From positions 1-48,027 of the forward strand of contig CACWQE010000016.1 in assembly GCA_902762905.1 (NCBI GenBank): 48,027 bases of DNA. Direction: 5' to 3'. The translations under genes and the position numbers were made by a program. Every line of letters begins with the position of its first letter. Position 1 is the first letter of the stretch. Below are positions 43,510-48,027 of this stretch, piece after piece. Under the pieces are notes generated by a model that did not search any database, was not told the origin of the DNA, and saw nothing but the letters and a program-made list of their open reading frames with translations. The stretch comes from an uncultured Lachnospiraceae bacterium (GTDB lineage: Bacteria; Bacillota; Clostridia; Lachnospirales; Lachnospiraceae).

Positions 43510-45594
43510 TTATTTGTTCTTGATCTCTTCTGTCTGGAAAATGAATTTTACACTACCATTCATATCATCTGAGATACCAGAGAATGTATTATACTCGTCT
43601 GCATCCTTTGTGATTGCCTTGAATCGATCCATAACCGTCTTAATCTTACTGTTGTACTCACTCTGCAACTTGCCGGTTCCTTCATCCTTAAACTGATTCA
43701 TACCATCTAATAAGGTAACAGAACCATCCTGTAACTTGTTAACACCTGTCTTTACTTCTTTCGTTGCGCCGTTTAACTTAGAGGCACCCTTTGACAACTT
43801 GGTTGCGCCCTTTGACAATTCTTTTGCAGAAGAAGAAAGTGTCTTCGAATTGCTTGTTAAAGACTTAATTCCTTCTGTTAAAGAAATGCCACTCTTTGAT
43901 AATGTAGAAGCACCATCTAACAAAGTCTGGTTTGCATTGCTTAACTGCTTTACACCATCATATATAGACTTAATACCACCGGTTACGGAAGTAAGAGCCG
44001 GCTTAATCTGATCACTGGATGCGCTGACTAAAGCATTACCGCCTGCGATTAATTTAGCAAAATCCTCATTAGAACTTAAATCTATTGTTGTATTAGAAAC
44101 TTTATCGGCAACCCCCGCACCAGTTTGTTTTGCTACTTCCTGATCAACACCACTCTGTATCTTTGCTCCTGCTCCAATTGCCTGATACATTGCCTTTGCA
44201 AAACCCGCAGCCTGTTGTTCATTTAACCCTAAAGCCGTTGCCGTATCCGAAATCATCTTTGCCACATCAGAATTATTCTGTGCCTGCTGAATCACTGTAT
44301 CCGTACGATCAACTGCCATCTGATTATTATAGGTATCTATAATCTGTCCTACCTGCTGTGATATTTCTCCCTTCATCATCGTACCTAACTGGGACGGCAA
44401 CGCATTTACCGTGCTCACATAAGTAGACAAATTATTATGAAATGTATCATACTGTGTCGGAAAATCCTTAGCTCCATTATACAATGTTGTAACACCTTCA
44501 TCAATCTTTTGCTCTCCTGCTACATACTGGTTTACACCGGCCGTCAACTGATTGGTTCCTGTTACATACTGGCTAGTTCCGTTTGTTAAAGTTGTAACAC
44601 CATTTGTATACTGTGTTACACCTTGGGATAATTTGCCTGCACCATCGGAAAGATCAGAGGCACCTTTGCTTACTGTATTCACACCATTTGCATAAGTCTT
44701 GAAGTTATCCTTTAATGTCGTAAGTCCATCAGAAAGATCAGAAGAACCTGAGATCAACTCATCGGTTGCATCTGCAAGATCATTAACTGCATCCTCAAGA
44801 TCATTCATATCACTGTCATCATCTAAGTCGATGTCAGAAAATTCACTTGAACTTGCTACCGTATAGATTGAACCCATCTCAAAATCTTTGACCGTTGCTT
44901 TGATCGTTACCGTATCTCCTAGCTTTTCGTTCATCTCTTCTTTCATGTCATCTGAAAGATTCAAGCTGTCTGCCAATCCCGGCATACCGTAAGCAACCAG
45001 AATCTGATTACTTCCCTCGGATACTAATTTACCCTGGCTCACTGTTACCTCTGAGAATGTATCTACCGGGAGGATAACTGCTGAAGCCATCAAAAATGGT
45101 GTATTCATCTCAACTTTCTTTCCATCTACCGTATCTTCAAAGGTAGAATTATTCTCATACTGAATTGTCATGGTAAGTTCACCGCTCTTGCCTGCAAGAT
45201 CTTCTGCTGTGACATCCTTGCCATCTAACTGATAACTGATCTTTACTCCAACCGGTGGCTTCTCATCCGTTGTACCCTGATAATAGATATCCTCATTATC
45301 TGCTTTCCATGTAAGCTTGCCCTCACTGCCTTGCTTGAATGTCTCTTCACCCTTTACATTCTTAATATCTTTTAGGTTTGACACATCTTCCACATCACCG
45401 GTTCCCGTTACATTCTTTAACCAGTTGGATACCGTCACCTCTTCTACACTACCGGTTGCATCCTGATTCACATATACCGTCTCTTCTTTTTCTACATTGG
45501 TAGCTGCATAAGAAACATTACCTGCTGTTGCTGCAAGGCCAAGCACCATAGCCGCACTCATTGTAATTGCACAAGTCTTTTTTAAATATCTCAT
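43510..45594 (-). CDS. Secreted glycine-heptad (YhgE/Pip-like) partner of the MMPL exporter
   Basis: A 694-residue protein with a signal peptide (MRYLKKTCAITMSAAMVLGL then AATAG...SYAA) and no later membrane helix. Two blocks have a residue every seventh place that is mostly Gly: residues 304-374 (eleven Gly exactly seven apart) and about 540-637 (14 heptads, Gly/Ala/Ser/Asn at that place), with Leu or Val between. Such LxxGxxxL heptads are typical of the YhgE/Pip and related phage-infection proteins, which make long rods. Between the blocks is a helical region (380-535), and the first 280 residues are a beta-rich head. It lies 35 bases after the MMPL gene, so it is likely its extracellular extension. 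Confidence 0.82.
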   Translation of the reverse strand: MRYLKKTCAITMSAAMVLGLAATAGNVSYAATNVEKEETVYVNQDATGSVEEVTVSNWLKNVTGTGDVEDVSNLKDIKNVKGEETFKQGSEGKLTWKADNEDIYYQGTTDEKPPVGVKISYQLDGKDVTAEDLAGKSGELTMTIQYENNSTFEDTVDGKKVEMNTPFLMASAVILPVDTFSEVTVSQGKLVSEGSNQILVAYGMPGLADSLNLSDDMKEEMNEKLGDTVTIKATVKDFEMGSIYTVASSSEFSDIDLDDDSDMNDLEDAVNDLADATDELISGSSDLSDGLTTLKDNFKTYANGVNTVSKGASDLSDGAGKLSQGVTQYTNGVTTLTNGTSQYVTGTNQLTAGVNQYVAGEQKIDEGVTTLYNGAKDFPTQYDTFHNNLSTYVSTVNALPSQLGTMMKGEISQQVGQIIDTYNNQMAVDRTDTVIQQAQNNSDVAKMISDTATALGLNEQQAAGFAKAMYQAIGAGAKIQSGVDQEVAKQTGAGVADKVSNTTIDLSSNEDFAKLIAGGNALVSASSDQIKPALTSVTGGIKSIYDGVKQLSNANQTLLDGASTLSKSGISLTEGIKSLTSNSKTLSSSAKELSKGATKLSKGASKLNGATKEVKTGVNKLQDGSVTLLDGMNQFKDEGTGKLQSEYNSKIKTVMDRFKAITKDADEYNTFSGISDDMNGSVKFIFQTEEIKNK

Positions 45595-45629
45595 AACAAT
45601 TCCTCCTTCTAATCCTTATCTATCATTTC

Positions 45630-47726
45630 CTACTGATTCTCTTTTGCATGTTTGCTGATTGGAACATGTCGTAACTGCCATGTCGTTTTACAAATGATTG
45701 GATCAAATACCCACAACATTGCAGGTAAGATACAAATTACAACTAATACACTGATTACAGCTCCTCTTGCAAGCAATGTACAGATGGAACCGATCATATC
45801 AATACTTGAATATAAGGTAATTCCAAATGTTGCTGCAAAGAAGCAGGAACCACTAATGATAATTGACTTAATGGACGCTTTGTGAGCAATGGATATTGCC
45901 TCTTTCTTATCTTTTCCATTCAAACGTTCCTTATGATACCGGCTTGTCATCAGTATCGCATAGTCTACTGTCGCACCAAGCTGAATACTTCCGATTACGA
46001 TACTTGCCACGAATACCAGCGAAGTATGTGAATAATACGGGAATGACATATTCAGGAATATCGCAAACTCAATAACCGCAACCAGAATTACTGGAAGGGA
46101 AATGGACTTAAATGTGATCATAATAATAATGAAGATTGCGATAATGGATAAGTAATTGACATTTTTCAGATCCACATTGGTTACATCCATCAAATCCTTT
46201 GTAAGCGGTGCTTCACCAATAACCATTGCACTCTTGTCAACACCCTTTACAATCTTATTAAGTTCATCAATCTGCTTGTTTACCTCATCGGATGCTGTCT
46301 TGTAATTTGAACATACAAACATTAATTCGTAGTTATCACTGGAAAGCATCTCTTTCATATCTTTCGGAACCATTGATTCCGGAACACTGGCTCCTAATAC
46401 GGAATTCATTCCAACAACCCATTTCACGCCGTCTACATCTTCCATATCTTTGATCGCCTGTGTCTTTACTTTGGAATCCAAGTTAGATGGAAGCATTACA
46501 ATATGCATAACATTCATATTGAACTCGTCTTCCAGCTTCTTATTCGCAACCGTAGACGGAATCGTATCTGGTAAACCTTTGTCTAAGTTATAATATATAG
46601 AAACATGATTATTACCGTATGCTGCCGGAACAATACCGATAATGAAGATCAATAATGCGATCCATCTTCCTTTGATTATCACATCAGATGTCTTATGGAA
46701 ATTCGGCAACAATTCCTTATGAGACCATCTCTCGATCCATTTATCAAACACAAGAATCAAACATGGTAACAAGGTTACACATACGATAACGCCGATTACA
46801 ACACCCTTTGACATTACAATACCTAAATCCCGGCCTAATGCAAATGTCATAGCACAAAGTGCTGCGAATCCGGCAACCGTTGTCAGAGAACTACCACATA
46901 CAGAAACAAATGTATTGGATATCGCATGTGCCATCGCACGTTCCTTATCATCCGGGAACCGCAATTTGTTGGCACGATAACTTTCCAAAAGGAAAATGGA
47001 ATAATCCATTGTAACACCTAACTGTAATACTGCTGTCAATGCGGTTGTAATGTAACTCGTCTCACCTAAGAAGTAATTGCTTCCCAAATTATACAATACC
47101 GCAAGACCAATACCACCAAGGAATATAAATGGTGTCAAGAATGAATCCATTGTGATCATTAAGACGATCAATGTAAATACTGCTGCGATTACAACATAGA
47201 TTGGAATCTCAGAAAGTGCCAAATTCTTAATATCCGTAACCAATGCGGTCATACCCGAAATGAAGCACTTCTCATTGACAATCTTACGAAGTTCTGTAAC
47301 TGCCTGCATGGAGTTATCTGCCGATGTTGTATCATCAAACAATACAATCAACATTGTGGCATCTCCGTTAAATAACGCCTCCTGAATATCTTTTGGAAGC
47401 ATCTCCTTCGGAACTGTAATATCCATCAGACTGTCATACCAAATGACATCACTTACATGATCCACTTTCTTAATGTCTTCTTCCAAAGCCGCTACATCTT
47501 TCATCTCCATGTCTTCTACGATTACCATGGAGAATGCACCCATTCCAAACTCATCCACCATGATATCCTGTCCGGACACGGTCTCTAATGAATCTGGCAA
47601 GTAACTGAGCAAATCATAATTGGTTCTTGTCTTTGCCATTCCAATAACAGATGGAATAATTAATAAAAGACTAAGTATTATGATAAGTGCTTTGTGCTTT
47701 GTAATCCACTTACCTACTGCTATCAT
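45630..47726 (-). CDS. MMPL/RND-family exporter
   Basis: A 698-residue exporter with two halves, each one helix, an outside domain of about 150 residues, then five helices: the RND/MMPL arrangement. The conserved membrane acidic residues for proton use are in QLGVTMDYSIFLLESYRA and QLGATVDYAILMTSRYHK. Related proteins export lipids or drugs. It is the first gene of an operon with a secreted heptad-repeat protein and a TetR regulator. The ATG at 47726 is chosen because AGGAGAG precedes it; the upstream TTG at 47744 would put that site in the coding region. Confidence 0.92.
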   Translation of the reverse strand: MIAVGKWITKHKALIIILSLLLIIPSVIGMAKTRTNYDLLSYLPDSLETVSGQDIMVDEFGMGAFSMVIVEDMEMKDVAALEEDIKKVDHVSDVIWYDSLMDITVPKEMLPKDIQEALFNGDATMLIVLFDDTTSADNSMQAVTELRKIVNEKCFISGMTALVTDIKNLALSEIPIYVVIAAVFTLIVLMITMDSFLTPFIFLGGIGLAVLYNLGSNYFLGETSYITTALTAVLQLGVTMDYSIFLLESYRANKLRFPDDKERAMAHAISNTFVSVCGSSLTTVAGFAALCAMTFALGRDLGIVMSKGVVIGVIVCVTLLPCLILVFDKWIERWSHKELLPNFHKTSDVIIKGRWIALLIFIIGIVPAAYGNNHVSIYYNLDKGLPDTIPSTVANKKLEDEFNMNVMHIVMLPSNLDSKVKTQAIKDMEDVDGVKWVVGMNSVLGASVPESMVPKDMKEMLSSDNYELMFVCSNYKTASDEVNKQIDELNKIVKGVDKSAMVIGEAPLTKDLMDVTNVDLKNVNYLSIIAIFIIIMITFKSISLPVILVAVIEFAIFLNMSFPYYSHTSLVFVASIVIGSIQLGATVDYAILMTSRYHKERLNGKDKKEAISIAHKASIKSIIISGSCFFAATFGITLYSSIDMIGSICTLLARGAVISVLVVICILPAMLWVFDPIICKTTWQLRHVPISKHAKENQ

Positions 47727-47747
47727 CTTTATCTCTCCTTTCAAAAA

Positions 47748-47803
47748 TGACCATTGTTCATTTTTCTAAAGGAGAATATACTACAAAACTGACCAACGGT
47801 CAA
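47748..47803 (-). promoter_or_regulatory. MMPL operon promoter with two TetR-type operators
   Basis: On the minus strand TTGACC (47798-47803), a 17-base spacer and TATATT (47775-47780) form a strong promoter. TGACC-AAC-GGTCA (47790-47802), a perfect palindrome, covers the -35. TGACCATTGTTCA (47748-47760), a variant of the same site, lies in the leader. Two such sites around the promoter suit repression by the TetR protein encoded at the end of the operon. Confidence 0.8.
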
Positions 47804-47852
47804 CCCTTAGAGATGACATTTTTTCTCATTTCACATTTTCTTCACATTTTTA

Positions 47853-47987
47853 CCCTTGCACAGCGTAAGTTAGGACGGACGCGCGAAACATTAGGTTTCA
47901 AATCGGTTGTTTGGATATAACATATCAACGCAGGCACGCTCTCGCTACTCATCACTCGCAGCGGTACTAGGCTCGAAAACACCTCGC
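47853..47987 (-). repeat. Right copy of the dispersed GC-rich repeat, inverted
   Basis: The reverse complement of this segment matches 25-158 almost throughout. It begins CCCTTGCACAGCGTAAG, followed by the ACGGACGCGCGAAACATTAG stretch, and ends CGAAAACACCTCGC. Homology stops there: the outer flank (47988-48027) differs from bases 1-24. The sequence between this repeat and the MMPL promoter (47804-47852) shows nothing else. Confidence 0.85.
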
Positions 47988-48027
47988 AGCGCTGCTCTCT
48001 TTCGCACTAGAGTTCATGCCTTGCATT

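Noticed and set aside
43684..44690. DNA tandem repeat or CRISPR-like array in the heptad region
   Set aside because: The periodicity is in the protein; codons vary and no DNA unit is repeated exactly.
1..48027. The inverted edge repeats as terminal repeats of one 48-kb transposon
   Set aside because: The content is mostly ordinary chromosomal genes (typA, glgB, topB, two-component system), there is no recombinase other than the internal IS, and the outer flanks show no target duplication.
1..48027. Circular replicon
   Set aside because: The ends match only in inverted orientation, not as a direct overlap, and no replication gene is present.

Overview
The window looks like chromosomal DNA from a Gram-positive gut anaerobe of the Clostridia, most likely Lachnospiraceae. 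The evidence is low to moderate GC, strong AGGAGG-type ribosome binding sites, sigma-A promoters with 16-17 base spacers, and a gene set typical of that family: heterodimeric ABC exporters, DUF6320, Cys-rich KTR peptides, a VanZ-like protein and an iron alcohol dehydrogenase. Nearly all genes lie on the minus strand. The exceptions are a BMP/metallophosphoesterase pair, an IS1182-type transposase and one diguanylate cyclase. I found no tRNA, rRNA, CRISPR array or prophage.

Layout. 1-170: a GC-rich repeat that returns inverted at 47853-47987. 171-2952: a beta-helix acyltransferase-like protein and topoisomerase III. 3078-8721: an accessory patch with a lipoprotein, an internally deleted MATE transporter, an HTH-membrane protein, a PAP2-like protein, two Cys-rich KTR units (one broken), DUF998 and a TetR regulator. 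8933-10078: iron alcohol dehydrogenase. 10368-12895: a cytoplasmic protein joining a ParB-like segment to a BMP ligand-binding domain, translationally coupled to a small metallophosphoesterase. 12921-14576: an IS inserted exactly in the middle of a 23-bp inverted repeat. 14580-16600: a patatin lipase and a cation antiporter behind a yybP-ykoY (manganese) riboswitch with terminator. 16651-19052: a two-component system. 19225-22128: an M29-type aminopeptidase and small membrane proteins, one VanZ-like. 22203-31304: an LTA-synthase-like protein, a heterodimeric ABC exporter, an esterase, DUF6320 and an HxxxD acyltransferase. 31407-33239: TypA/BipA. 33468-35771: glycogen branching enzyme, divergent from a PAS-GGDEF-GAF protein at 35948-38143. 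38140-42749: a second heterodimeric ABC exporter with a MarR regulator. 42865-47803: a TetR-controlled MMPL exporter with a secreted heptad-repeat partner.

How it works together. Much of the window concerns the cell envelope: LTA-synthase-like enzyme, acyltransferase/esterase cluster, two ABC exporter pairs, MMPL system, PAP2 and VanZ-like proteins. Several units carry readable control DNA, including the Mn riboswitch, two palindromes at the MMPL promoter and inverted repeats at the TetR, KTR and acyltransferase promoters. The least explained parts are the ParB-BMP/phosphoesterase pair, the acyltransferase-DUF6320-esterase-ABC operon, and the dispersed repeat whose CCCTTGCACAGCGTAAG end appears both at the window edges and around the IS.
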